Positions 1-6,304 of a stretch of DNA of 48,580 nucleotides are shown in pieces. The notes beneath the pieces were generated by a model. That model ran no database searches. It was not told the origin of the DNA and saw only the letters and a list, made by a program, of their open reading frames with translations. The translations under genes and the position numbers were made by a program. Origin of the DNA: Geobacillus jurassicus NBRC 107829 (GTDB lineage: Bacteria; Bacillota; Bacilli; Bacillales; Anoxybacillaceae); assembly GCF_001544315.1 (NCBI RefSeq), contig NZ_BCQG01000027.1:1-48580 (forward strand), given 5' to 3'. Numbering within the stretch: the first letter of the stretch is position 1; each line of letters starts with the position of its first letter.

Positions 1-68
1 AGCTCAGCTGGGAGAGCACTTGCCTTACAAGCAAGGGGTCGGCGGTTCGATCCCGTCATCCTCCACCA
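1..68 (+). tRNA. tRNA-Val (TAC), 5' end cut off
   Basis: The anticodon stem CTTGC/GCAAG encloses loop CTTACAA, giving anticodon TAC. The T arm and a 3' acceptor ending in an encoded CCA (66-68) follow. The first few acceptor bases lie left of the window. It is the first visible gene of the tRNA operon. Confidence 0.9.
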
Positions 69-79
69 TTTTAATGAGT

Positions 80-100
80 TTATCGCCTCGGGGTGGAGCA
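80..100 (+). pseudogene. duplicated 5' fragment of tRNA-fMet plus flank
   Basis: These 21 bases match 225-245, which is 7 bp of upstream flank plus the first 14 bases of the intact tRNA-fMet, with one mismatch. The match stops where the palindromic repeat begins. It looks like one half of a target duplication around an inserted element. Confidence 0.6.
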
Positions 101-185
101 ACGAGCCTTCGCTTCATCGAAACCGCTTCGAGTTGCCCCGACGCATCTCGCTTCCTCGAATCAGCTAGTAGAGGAAGGGGCAACG
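101..185 (+). repeat. inter-tRNA palindromic repeat, copy 1
   Basis: One of four related copies in the tRNA operon (others at 431, 759 and 1899). Its right half folds as an imperfect hairpin: GTTGCCCC (132-139) with GGGGCAAC (177-184), and inside it CTTCCTC (151-157) with GAGGAAG (171-177). A GACGCATC motif is shared by all copies. It has no coding potential. Confidence 0.7.
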
Positions 186-231
186 AAAAATTCACTCAGA
201 GTATGATCAAAACTGAATCATTTCTTATCGC

Positions 232-309
<78 letters not shown>

Positions 310-313
310 AAAT

Positions 314-389
314 GGTCCCGTAGTGTAGTGGTTAACATGCCTGCCTGTCACGCAGGAGATCGCGGGTTCGAGTCCCGTCGGGACCGCCA
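314..389 (+). tRNA. tRNA-Asp (GTC)
   Basis: The cloverleaf has acceptor GGTCCCG/CGGGACC and anticodon GTC in loop CTGTCAC. CCA is encoded at 387-389. It follows tRNA-fMet by 5 bp. Confidence 0.95.
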
Positions 390-430
390 TTGTTTCAAAA
401 TTGCGAAAAGAGAAAATGAATAGCTTGGCA

Positions 431-517
431 GCAACGAGCATATGCATCTTCGAATGTGTTGCGTGTTGCCTCGACGCATCCAGCTTCTTCGAATGAGCTG
501 GCAGAGGAAGAGGCACA
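431..517 (+). repeat. inter-tRNA palindromic repeat, copy 2
   Basis: Same family as the copy at 101, sharing the GCAACGAG start, the CGACGCATC core and the CTTCTTCGAA...AGAGGAAGAGGCA hairpin arms. The sequence just upstream (404-430) resembles the flank of the following tRNA-Phe only weakly, so a tRNA duplication is not clear here. Confidence 0.6.
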
Positions 518-551
518 ACAGCAACCAATGAGCATGGTGAAAAGAAAATAT

Positions 552-627
552 GGCTCGGTAGCTCAGTCGGTAGAGCAAAGGACTGAAAATCCTTGTGTCG
601 GCGGTTCGATTCCGTCCCGAGCCACCA
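552..627 (+). tRNA. tRNA-Phe (GAA)
   Basis: The acceptor is GGCTCGG with CCGAGCC, and the anticodon GAA lies in loop CTGAAAA. CCA is encoded at 625-627. Confidence 0.95.
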
Positions 628-646
628 TTTTGATAGTTAAAACCAT

Positions 647-719
<73 letters not shown>

Positions 720-740
720 TCTTTATTTTCAAATAAATCG

Positions 741-758
741 TGAGCCATTAGCTCAGTA
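741..758 (+). pseudogene. duplicated 5' fragment of tRNA-Lys
   Basis: These 18 bases are identical to 868-885, which is 1 bp of flank plus the first 17 bases of the intact tRNA-Lys. The palindromic repeat starts directly after. This is the second example of the tRNA fragment, repeat, intact tRNA arrangement. Confidence 0.7.
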
Positions 759-842
759 ACGAGGGTTACATCTTCGAATCGGCTTTGAGTTGTCCCGACG
801 CATCTCACCTCTTCGAATCAGCTAGTAGAGGAAGGGACATCG
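759..842 (+). repeat. inter-tRNA palindromic repeat, copy 3
   Basis: Same family as copies 1, 2 and 4: ACGAG start, CCCGACGCATCTC core, and the TCAGCTAGTAGAGGAAGG arm almost identical to copy 1. Its tail (TTCACTTGGAGT) also resembles the tail of copy 1 (TTCACTCAGAGT). Confidence 0.7.
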
Positions 843-868
843 TTCACTTGGAGTGTTATACCAACCAT

Positions 869-941
869 GAGCCATTAGCTCAGTAGGTAGAGCATCTGAC
901 TTTTAATCAGAGGGTCGGAGGTTCGAGTCCTCCATGGCTCA
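869..941 (+). tRNA. tRNA-Lys (TTT)
   Basis: Acceptor GAGCCAT pairs with ATGGCTC, and the anticodon TTT lies in loop CTTTTAA. No CCA is encoded. Its first 17 bases are repeated at 742-758. Confidence 0.95.
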
Positions 942-948
942 TCGTTTT

Positions 949-1023
949 GCGGAAGTAGTTCAGCGGTAGAACACCACCTTGCCAAGGTGGGGGTCGCGGG
1001 TTCGAGCCCCGTCTTCCGCTCCA
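949..1023 (+). tRNA. tRNA-Gly (GCC)
   Basis: Acceptor GCGGAAG pairs with CTTCCGC, and the anticodon GCC lies in loop TTGCCAA. CCA is encoded at 1021-1023. Confidence 0.95.
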
Positions 1024-1028
1024 CTTCC

Positions 1029-1114
1029 GCCGGGGTGGCGGAATTGGCAGACGCACAGGACTTAAAATCCTGGGGTAGGTAACTACCGTGCCGGTTCGAG
1101 TCCGGCCCTCGGCA
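1029..1114 (+). tRNA. tRNA-Leu (TAA)
   Basis: Class II tRNA with a long variable arm (GGGTAGGTAACTACC) and anticodon TAA in loop CTTAAAA. The acceptor is GCCGGGG with CCCTCGGC. No CCA is encoded. Confidence 0.92.
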
Positions 1115-1119
1115 CTTGT

Positions 1120-1193
1120 GCGCTCGTAGCTCAATTGGATAGAGCATCTGACTACGGATCAGAAGGTTAGGGGTTCGAATCCTCTCGAGCGCG
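1120..1193 (+). tRNA. tRNA-Arg (ACG)
   Basis: Acceptor GCGCTCG pairs with CGAGCGC, and the anticodon ACG (A34 normally deaminated to inosine) lies in loop CTACGGA. No CCA is encoded. It reads CGN codons, whereas the prophage tRNA-Arg at 25728 reads AGA. Confidence 0.95.
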
Positions 1194-1199
1194 TTTGGT

Positions 1200-1273
1200 C
1201 GGGAAGTAGCTCAGCTTGGTAGAGCACACGGTTCGGGTCCGTGAGGTCGCAGGTTCAAATCCTGTCTTCCCGA
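1200..1273 (+). tRNA. tRNA-Pro (CGG)
   Basis: Acceptor CGGGAAG pairs with CTTCCCG. The anticodon stem CACGG/CCGTG holds loop TTCGGGT, which gives anticodon CGG. No CCA is encoded. Confidence 0.92.
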
Positions 1274-1282
1274 TTTGTACAT

Positions 1283-1355
1283 GGGGCCTTAGCTCAGCTG
1301 GGAGAGCGCCTGCTTTGCAAGCAGGAGGTCATCGGTTCGATCCCGATAGGCTCCA
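1283..1355 (+). tRNA. tRNA-Ala (TGC)
   Basis: Acceptor GGGGCCT pairs with AGGCTCC (one wobble), and the anticodon TGC lies in loop TTTGCAA. The genomic 3' end continues as CCT, so CCA is not encoded. Confidence 0.95.
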
Positions 1356-1380
1356 CCTTTCAATCAATTTGATCTAATTT

Positions 1381-1454
1381 GGCGGTGTAGCTCAGCTGGC
1401 TAGAGCGTACGGTTCATACCCGTGAGGTCGGGGGTTCGATCCCCTCCACCGCCA
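1381..1454 (+). tRNA. tRNA-Met (CAT), elongator
   Basis: Acceptor GGCGGTG pairs with CACCGCC, and the anticodon CAT lies in loop TTCATAC. It lacks the C1/A72 mismatch of the initiator and the C4-G69/C5-G68 pairs expected for lysidine-modified tRNA-Ile2, so elongator Met is the best reading. No CCA is encoded. Confidence 0.85.
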
Positions 1455-1462
1455 CTATTATC

Positions 1463-1539
1463 GGACCTTTAGCTCAGCTGGTTAGAGCAGACGGCTCATA
1501 ACCGTCCGGTCGTAGGTTCGAGTCCTACAAGGTCCACCA
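1463..1539 (+). tRNA. tRNA-Ile2 (CAT, lysidine-modified)
   Basis: The anticodon as DNA is CAT, but acceptor GGACCTT/AAGGTCC carries C4-G69 and C5-G68, pairs known to be recognised by the lysidine synthase TilS. The gene would therefore read AUA as isoleucine rather than AUG. It could be auto-annotated as tRNA-Met. CCA is encoded (1537-1539). Confidence 0.8.
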
Positions 1540-1558
1540 TCATTATTGTTGTTTTTTT

Positions 1559-1649
1559 GGAGGAGTACCCAAGTGGTTGAAGGGGTCGGTCTTGAAAACC
1601 GAGAGGCGCCGCGAGGCGCGCGGGGGTTCGAATCCCTCCTCCTCCGCCA
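1559..1649 (+). tRNA. tRNA-Ser (TGA)
   Basis: Class II tRNA with a long GC-rich variable arm. The anticodon TGA lies in loop CTTGAAA, the acceptor is GGAGGAG/CTCCTCC, and CCA is encoded (1647-1649). Confidence 0.93.
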
Positions 1650-1690
1650 TGTTTTGTTCTCGATGAATCGCGTAAATATATTTGAACCAT

Positions 1691-1766
<76 letters not shown>

Positions 1767-1772
1767 GTACAT

Positions 1773-1846
1773 GGCGACTATGGCGAAGTGGTTAACGCAC
1801 CAGATTGTGGCTCTGGCATGCGTGGGTTCGATTCCCACTAGTCGCC
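1773..1846 (+). tRNA. tRNA-His (GTG)
   Basis: The acceptor is 8 bp (GGCGACTA with TAGTCGCC), so the extra G-1:C73 pair required by histidyl-tRNA synthetase is genome-encoded. The anticodon GTG lies in loop TTGTGGC. No CCA is encoded. Confidence 0.93.
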
Positions 1847-1867
1847 CTTTTCTTCTTTAATATATTT

Positions 1868-1898
1868 GCGGGTGTAGTTTAGTGGTAAAACCGCAGCC
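1868..1898 (+). pseudogene. duplicated 5' half of tRNA-Gly(TCC)
   Basis: 31 bases match 2017-2047 (acceptor, D arm and start of the anticodon stem of the intact tRNA-Gly) with one mismatch. The sequence then switches into palindromic repeat copy 4. There is no anticodon or T arm, so it is not functional. It is the clearest tRNA fragment beside a repeat. Confidence 0.8.
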
Positions 1899-1981
1899 AC
1901 AAGCCTTCGCATCATCGAATCTGCTGCGAGTTGCCCCGACGCATCTGGCTTCCTTGAACATGCTTGCAGAGGAAGGGGCAC
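1899..1981 (+). repeat. inter-tRNA palindromic repeat, copy 4
   Basis: Same family as the copies at 101, 431 and 759: AAGCCTTCGCATCATCGAA start, TTGCCCCGACGCATCT core and GCAGAGGAAGGGGCA right arm. It is sandwiched between the tRNA-Gly fragment and the intact tRNA-Gly. Confidence 0.7.
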
Positions 1982-2016
1982 AGGGGAAGCGTGGTAGATA
2001 TCAATCAAAATTATAT

Positions 2017-2087
2017 GCGGGTGTAGTTTAGTGGTAAAACCTCAGCCTTCCAAGCTGATGTCGTGGGTTCGATTCCCATCACCCGCT
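2017..2087 (+). tRNA. tRNA-Gly (TCC)
   Basis: Acceptor GCGGGTG pairs with CACCCGC, and the anticodon TCC lies in loop CTTCCAA. No CCA is encoded. It is the intact counterpart of the fragment at 1868. Confidence 0.95.
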
Positions 2088-2092
2088 TTGAT

Positions 2093-2169
2093 GGGCCTAT
2101 AGCTCAGCTGGTCAGAGCGCACGCCTGATAAGCGTGAGGTCGGTGGTTCAAGTCCACTTAGGCCCACCA
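2093..2169 (+). tRNA. tRNA-Ile (GAT)
   Basis: Acceptor GGGCCTA pairs with TAGGCCC, and the anticodon GAT lies in loop CTGATAA. CCA is encoded (2167-2169). Confidence 0.95.
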
Positions 2170-2176
2170 TTTTCCA

Positions 2177-2205
2177 TTGCATGTTGTTTCACTGTTCGCT
2201 ATAAT
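2177..2205 (+). promoter_or_regulatory. sigma-A-like promoter inside the tRNA operon
   Basis: TTGCAT (2177-2182), a 17-bp spacer and a perfect TATAAT (2200-2205) lie in the gap before tRNA-Asn. They could drive the last three tRNA genes independently. The -10 overlaps a 7-bp inverted repeat (GTTCGCT...AGCGAAC). Confidence 0.55.
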
Positions 2206-2229
2206 AGTGAGCGAACGATGTTTGATCAT

Positions 2230-2304
2230 TCCGCAATAGCTCAGCGGTAGAGCAACCGGCTGTTAACCGGTAGGTCGTAGGTTCGAATCCTACTTGCGGA
2301 GCCA
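2230..2304 (+). tRNA. tRNA-Asn (GTT)
   Basis: Acceptor TCCGCAA pairs with TTGCGGA, and the anticodon GTT lies in loop CTGTTAA. CCA is encoded (2302-2304). Confidence 0.95.
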
Positions 2305-2310
2305 TGTTAC

Positions 2311-2403
2311 GGAGAAGTACCCAAGTGGCTGAAGGGGACGGTTTGCTAAACCGTTAGGTCGCAGTTTTGCGGCGCGCGGGTTCAAATCCCGCCTTCTCCG
2401 CCA
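2311..2403 (+). tRNA. tRNA-Ser (GCT)
   Basis: Class II tRNA with a long variable arm. The anticodon GCT lies in loop TTGCTAA, the acceptor is GGAGAAG/CTTCTCC, and CCA is encoded (2401-2403). Confidence 0.93.
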
Positions 2404-2407
2404 TAAT

Positions 2408-2479
2408 GGCCCGTTGGTCAAGTGGTTAAGACACCGCCCTTTCACGGCGGTAACACGGGTTCGAATCCCGTACGGGTCA
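2408..2479 (+). tRNA. tRNA-Glu (TTC)
   Basis: Acceptor GGCCCGT pairs with ACGGGTC (one G-T wobble), and the anticodon TTC lies in loop CTTTCAC. No CCA is encoded. It is the last gene of the operon, 10 bp before the terminator. Confidence 0.93.
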
Positions 2480-2488
2480 CTGGTTGCT

Positions 2489-2515
2489 GGCACCAGAGAT
2501 TCTGGTGCCCTTTTA
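2489..2515 (+). terminator. intrinsic terminator of the tRNA operon
   Basis: A perfect 9-bp stem (2489-2497 with 2501-2509, loop GAT) is followed by CTTTTAT. It sits directly after tRNA-Glu. Confidence 0.88.
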
Positions 2516-2618
2516 TGCAATTGCTTTTGTCGATTTTTGCGTTTTTTCTTGCGCTGTATGTCTGACTTTGTTATAATGATTATCGTTAGTTTGAAATCAT
2601 ATAATCTATGTTGGGGAC

Positions 2619-2663
2619 AACGCAGTGTTTCGTTTCGTCAAAGAACGAGGCATTGCGTTTTTT
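2619..2663 (+). terminator. second rho-independent terminator-like hairpin
   Basis: AACGCAGTG (2619-2627) pairs with CATTGCGTT (2651-2659, one wobble), with an inner TCGTT/AACGA stem and a run of T. The 2516-2714 gap otherwise holds only a GC-rich hairpin (2682-2708) near the end of the leftward gene. No gene is seen there. Confidence 0.6.
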
Positions 2664-2714
2664 GTTTATGTTGGGAGAGATCCCCCGCCTCGATCGGCCA
2701 AGCGGGGGAGAAGA

Positions 2715-3380
2715 TCAAACGAGCAATTGGGCGTCGGCTTCTCCGCCATGGATTTGCACAAACATCGTTTGGATGGCTTCAAGCTGGCGCCTGGCAGTTT
2801 CTTCTGACGTCGACGGGAGAAAGTAAACGATCTGCAAGGCGTTTTTTGTTTCTTTCGTCACAGCGGTGCGCTCTGAATCGACGATCGGACTGCCAAACGG
2901 CCCTCGTTCATCTTTGCTGACGAGCTTGTTGGCAAAGTTGACTGTGCGGCCGTTTAACGCGATATATTCGTCTTGCTCCATGCCGACGGTGAGGGTTACT
3001 GTTCCGTCAATGCGATCTAGATCATAGATGCCCAGCGGAATTTTATAGTATAGTGAAAAAAAGTTGTTGACGTCCGCCGCTGAATGAATCGATGGGATGA
3101 AGTGTTTTTTCTGAATGCGTCGGTATAAGCTCTCGCTTGACGGTCGATAGCGGCTTGGGTCTGTGCCGAGTTGTTTGAAAGCACGACGCCATTCGGCCAG
3201 CTCGGGAATGTCGGCGATCGGCTTTTCCTGCAACTCGATGTGAAGAGACTCTTGAAACAGTTCCAATCGACCTCTTAACATTTGCGGTGAGTCGCCGATC
3301 TCGATATGATGATAGCGAATGACGCCGAATTTGCCGGAAGGAAGGCGCTGCTTTAGCTGTTCCGATATCACGCATTTCAT
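2715..3380 (-). CDS. B3/B4 domain-containing protein
   Basis: A 221-aa protein resembling the B3/B4 domain otherwise found in the phenylalanyl-tRNA synthetase beta subunit. The stand-alone family is thought to act on tRNA or aminoacyl-tRNA, but its reaction is not established. Features seen are the GTDPSRYRPSSESL motif near residues 110-125, the HFIPSIHSAADVNNFFSL helix, and GPFGSP with a following acidic turn. I place the start at ATG 3380, which has GAGGTGATCAAG just upstream; a longer frame to 3488 has no ribosome site and overlaps queG. It is divergent from queG. Confidence 0.8.
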   Translation of the reverse strand: MKCVISEQLKQRLPSGKFGVIRYHHIEIGDSPQMLRGRLELFQESLHIELQEKPIADIPELAEWRRAFKQLGTDPSRYRPSSESLYRRIQKKHFIPSIHSAADVNNFFSLYYKIPLGIYDLDRIDGTVTLTVGMEQDEYIALNGRTVNFANKLVSKDERGPFGSPIVDSERTAVTKETKNALQIVYFLPSTSEETARRQLEAIQTMFVQIHGGEADAQLLV

Positions 3381-3432
3381 CTTGATCACCTCGGGTTTCA
3401 TTTTACCATATATGACGAAAGGAGGGAAAACG

Positions 3433-4575
3433 ATGGATGTTATGGCATTAAAGCAGGAAGTCATTGAGTACAGTCGGTCAATCGGCATTGATAAAATTGG
3501 CTTTGCAAGCGCCGATCCGTTTGTCGAATTAAAGGAACGATTGCGCCGCCAGCAGGAGCTCGGCTATCAGTCCGGTTTTGAGGAACCAGATATTGAGAAA
3601 CGGACGAATCCTTCATTGCTTCTTCCGGAAGCAAAATCGATTATTGCCATTGCCCTTGCCTATCCGTCCAAAATGAAAAATGCGCCGCGGGGGACAAAGA
3701 CGGAACGGCGCGGCGTTTTTTGCCGCGCTTCATGGGGAAAGGACTACCACGATGTGTTGCGGGAACGTTTGCGGCAGCTCGAGGAGTTTTTGCTGGCCAA
3801 GGTGCCCCATGCCCGCGTTCGCTCGATGGTGGATACCGGAGAGCTCGCCGATCGGGCCGTGGCGGAACGAGCGGGGATCGGCTGGAGTGGCAAAAACTGT
3901 TCCATTATTACACCGGAGTTTGGTTCATATGTGTACTTGGGGGAGATGATTACGAACATTCCATTTCCACCTGATGAATCGGTTGAAAGTCGATGCGGCA
4001 CGTGCACGAAATGCATTGACGCTTGCCCGACCGGAGCGCTTGTGCAAGGTGGGCAGCTGAACGCGCAGCGGTGCCTTTCATTTTTGACACAAACGAAAGG
4101 GTTTTTGGCCGATGAGTTCCGGGAAAAAATCGGCAACCGGTTGTACGGCTGCGATACGTGCCAGCAAGTCTGTCCAGAAAATAAAGGGAAAGACTTTCAC
4201 TTGCATCCGGAATTTGAGCCAGACCCAGAAGCTGTGAAACCAAAGCTCATCCCGCTGCTTCAGATGAGCAACCGTGAATTTAAAGAGAAGTTTGGGGCCA
4301 TGGCGGGCTCATGGCGCGGGAAAAAGCCGATTCAGCGCAACGCCATTTTGGCGCTCGCTCATTACAAAGACCGAACTGCGGTGCCGCATTTATTGCGGTT
4401 GTTGAAAGAGGACAGCCGTCCCGTCATCCGCGGAACGGCGGCGTGGGCGTTAGGGAAAATCGGGGATCCAAGCGCCAAACCTTATTTGGAGGCTGCCCGG
4501 CAAACGGAGGCGGATGCGGATGTGATCACTGAGATTGAAAAAGGGCTGAAACTATTGGCTGAGGCAAAGGAATAG
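3433..4575 (+). CDS. queG: epoxyqueuosine reductase QueG
   Basis: A 380-aa cobalamin-dependent iron-sulfur enzyme that reduces epoxyqueuosine to queuosine at the wobble base of GUN-reading tRNAs, the last step of queuosine synthesis. Evidence is the MVDTGELADRAVAERAGIGW active-site region (near residue 131), two ferredoxin-type cysteine sets (CGTCTKCIDACP and CDTCQQVCPENK), and a C-terminal HEAT-like repeat (PHLLRLLKEDSRPVIRGTAA) typical of longer QueG proteins. The ATG at 3433 has AAAGGAGGG just upstream. It corresponds to B. subtilis yhbA, and the neighbours keep that order. Confidence 0.95.
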   Translation: MDVMALKQEVIEYSRSIGIDKIGFASADPFVELKERLRRQQELGYQSGFEEPDIEKRTNPSLLLPEAKSIIAIALAYPSKMKNAPRGTKTERRGVFCRASWGKDYHDVLRERLRQLEEFLLAKVPHARVRSMVDTGELADRAVAERAGIGWSGKNCSIITPEFGSYVYLGEMITNIPFPPDESVESRCGTCTKCIDACPTGALVQGGQLNAQRCLSFLTQTKGFLADEFREKIGNRLYGCDTCQQVCPENKGKDFHLHPEFEPDPEAVKPKLIPLLQMSNREFKEKFGAMAGSWRGKKPIQRNAILALAHYKDRTAVPHLLRLLKEDSRPVIRGTAAWALGKIGDPSAKPYLEAARQTEADADVITEIEKGLKLLAEAKE

Positions 4576-4635
4576 GGAAAAAATGCGGTTTTCCCACATA
4601 AGGTAGTAACAAAAACGAAAGTGGTGGAAATCGGC

Positions 4636-5499
4636 ATGAAAGAAAAGTTGCGCGCGTGGTTGGATGAGCGAGCCCGTTCGTTTGTGTCGGAAAGCAACGT
4701 ACGGAACGAAGAAGCGGCAAGGAAGCAGCGGCTTTGCCAAAAGCGCGGCGCGGAGATCGTCCGTTGCACGATTCGCGGGCAAATTGTCAGCAAGCAGACC
4801 GTCGAGCGGGAGACAAAAGTCATGTATATTGCCCACCATCAATTTTTAATTAAGCAAGGGGATTCACTTTATACAGAAGAACAGGTTGAGGAGCGATGCT
4901 CCTGTTTTGTTCGTGGTGAGCTTGTAGCTGATGAACCGATTAACCGGACGGGGGGCTATATGGAGGCGCCGCGCGTCGAACGGGAACAATGGACAGGGGA
5001 GCGTCTTTCTTACCAATATGACCGCGCCCGGGCGGTGCGGTATGCGGAAACGTGGTGGAATCGGCACAACCCGGCGTTTCCGTCGTTTCCGGTCGATTGC
5101 ACGAATTTTGTCTCCCAATGCTTGTATGCGGGTGGGGCGCCGATGACGGGTTATCCGAACCGGACGAGGGGATGGTGGTGTCAAAACGGAAGCTGGAGCT
5201 ACAGTTGGGCTGTTGCTCATTCGTTGCGCTGGTATTTGAGCGGATCGCGCATCGGTTTGCAGGCAGTGGAAGTGGCAGAACCGGAGCAATTGATGGCAGG
5301 TGATGTCATCTGTTATGATTTTCAAGGGGACGGACGCTTCGACCATTCGACGATTGTGGTGGCGAAAGATCAGAACGGGATGCCGCTTGTGAACGCCCAT
5401 ACGACAAACAGCCGAATGCGCTATTGGTCGTATGAGGATTCCAGTGCCTATACGCCGAACATTCGCTATAAGTTTTTTCACATCATCGATCGTAAATAA
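4636..5499 (+). CDS. yhbB: YhbB-like protein with amidase (NlpC/P60-type) domain
   Basis: A 287-aa protein. The C-terminal half (about residues 125-285) matches the putative amidase domain family: a [15 protein letters not shown] segment with the likely nucleophilic Cys, a WWC...[11 protein letters not shown] stretch and a [10 protein letters not shown] segment with the likely catalytic His. The N-terminal half is charged. No signal peptide is visible. Substrate is unknown; a peptidoglycan or peptide amide bond is inferred from the fold. ATG 4636 has GGTGG upstream; GTG 4621 is an alternative. Synteny with B. subtilis yhbA-yhbB-cspR supports the name. Confidence 0.8.
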   Translation: MKEKLRAWLDERARSFVSESNVRNEEAARKQRLCQKRGAEIVRCTIRGQIVSKQTVERETKVMYIAHHQFLIKQGDSLYTEEQVEERCSCFVRGELVADEPINRTGGYMEAPRVEREQWTGERLSYQYDRARAVRYAETWWNRHNPAFPSFPVDCTNFVSQCLYAGGAPMTGYPNRTRGWWCQNGSWSYSWAVAHSLRWYLSGSRIGLQAVEVAEPEQLMAGDVICYDFQGDGRFDHSTIVVAKDQNGMPLVNAHTTNSRMRYWSYEDSSAYTPNIRYKFFHIIDRK

Positions 5500-5519
5500 A
5501 CGTTGTTGAGGTGAAGGAA

Positions 5520-5993
5520 ATGCCGCTTCATGTCGTACTGTACCAGCCAGAAATCCCAGCCAACACTGGAAACATCGCCCGCACATGCGCGGCGACCGAT
5601 ACGGCGCTCCATTTGATCCGCCCGCTCGGGTTTTCCACAGACGATAAAATGCTGAAGCGGGCAGGACTTGATTATTGGCCGTATGTCAACATTTCGTATT
5701 ATGACTCGCTTGACGAACTGTTCGCTCGTTTTCCGGAAGGGGAGTTTTATTTCATTACGAAATTCGGGCGCCGGTATTATGATTCGTTTGATTTTAGCGA
5801 TACGGAAAAGGATATTTTCTTTGTGTTCGGCCGCGAAACGACCGGGCTGCCGAAGGAGCTGCTTGAGGCCAATATGGAACGTTGCCTTCGCATCCCGATG
5901 AACGACAAAGTGCGCTCGTTAAACTTATCGAACACGGCGGCCATTTTAGTGTACGAAGCGTTGCGCCAGCAACGGTTTCAGGGGCTGTCGTAA
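5520..5993 (+). CDS. trmL: tRNA (cytidine/uridine(34)-2'-O)-methyltransferase TrmL
   Basis: A 157-aa SPOUT-class RNA methyltransferase. Family members methylate the ribose 2'-OH at wobble position 34 of certain leucine tRNAs using S-adenosylmethionine. Seen are the PEIPANTGNIARTCAA motif 1 near the N-terminus, FGRETTGLPKELLE motif 2, and the C-terminal knot RSLNLSNTAAILVYEALRQ. The length equals the family norm (about 155-160). ATG 5520 follows GAGGTG. It is the counterpart of B. subtilis cspR. Confidence 0.95.
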   Translation: MPLHVVLYQPEIPANTGNIARTCAATDTALHLIRPLGFSTDDKMLKRAGLDYWPYVNISYYDSLDELFARFPEGEFYFITKFGRRYYDSFDFSDTEKDIFFVFGRETTGLPKELLEANMERCLRIPMNDKVRSLNLSNTAAILVYEALRQQRFQGLS

Positions 5994-5995
5994 AC

Positions 5996-6030
5996 AAAAA
6001 AACGACCTTCGCTTTGGAGGTCGTTTTTTT
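5996..6030. terminator. bidirectional intrinsic terminator
   Basis: AACGACCT (from 6001) pairs with AGGTCGTT, flanked by an A run on the left and TTTTTTT on the right. It therefore serves both trmL and the convergent small gene at 6035. Confidence 0.88.
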
Positions 6031-6034
6031 GGTC

Positions 6035-6127
6035 TTATTGTCTGACGCCTGGTTTGTCTTCATAGCCAGCGGTGAAAATGGCTGTCAAAAACGCAATGAT
6101 AACCCCTAGCACAAGCAAAGTGCGCAT
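6035..6127 (-). CDS. 30-aa small membrane protein
   Basis: A short gene with an excellent ribosome site (AAGGAGG, about 8 nt before ATG 6127). The product begins MRTLLVLGVIIAFLTAIFTA, one hydrophobic membrane-spanning segment, and ends with a short polar tail (GYEDKPGVRQ). The function is unknown. It converges on trmL and shares its terminator. The strong start signal makes it credible despite its size. Confidence 0.7.
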   Translation of the reverse strand: MRTLLVLGVIIAFLTAIFTAGYEDKPGVRQ

Positions 6128-6304
6128 CGTTTGTTCCTCCTTCAAGGCATTTTCCCTTTTATTATAACGAATATGGTCAAGCATGTGAATGACTGCGGCC
6201 GGTTGTTCGGAGACAAAATTTTTTTTGCGGCGAATGATACGGGACATCCTCGCATAAATTGTAATAATCTTGCTGTTAGACATCCAAGGGTGAGGAGGTC
6301 CTTT

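Noticed and set aside
1463-1539. CAT-anticodon tRNA called as a second elongator tRNA-Met
   Set aside because: Its acceptor stem has the C4-G69 and C5-G68 pairs expected for lysidine-modified tRNA-Ile2.
2715-3488. Longer start at 3488 for the B3/B4-domain gene
   Set aside because: It would overlap queG and has no ribosome site; ATG 3380 has a good one.
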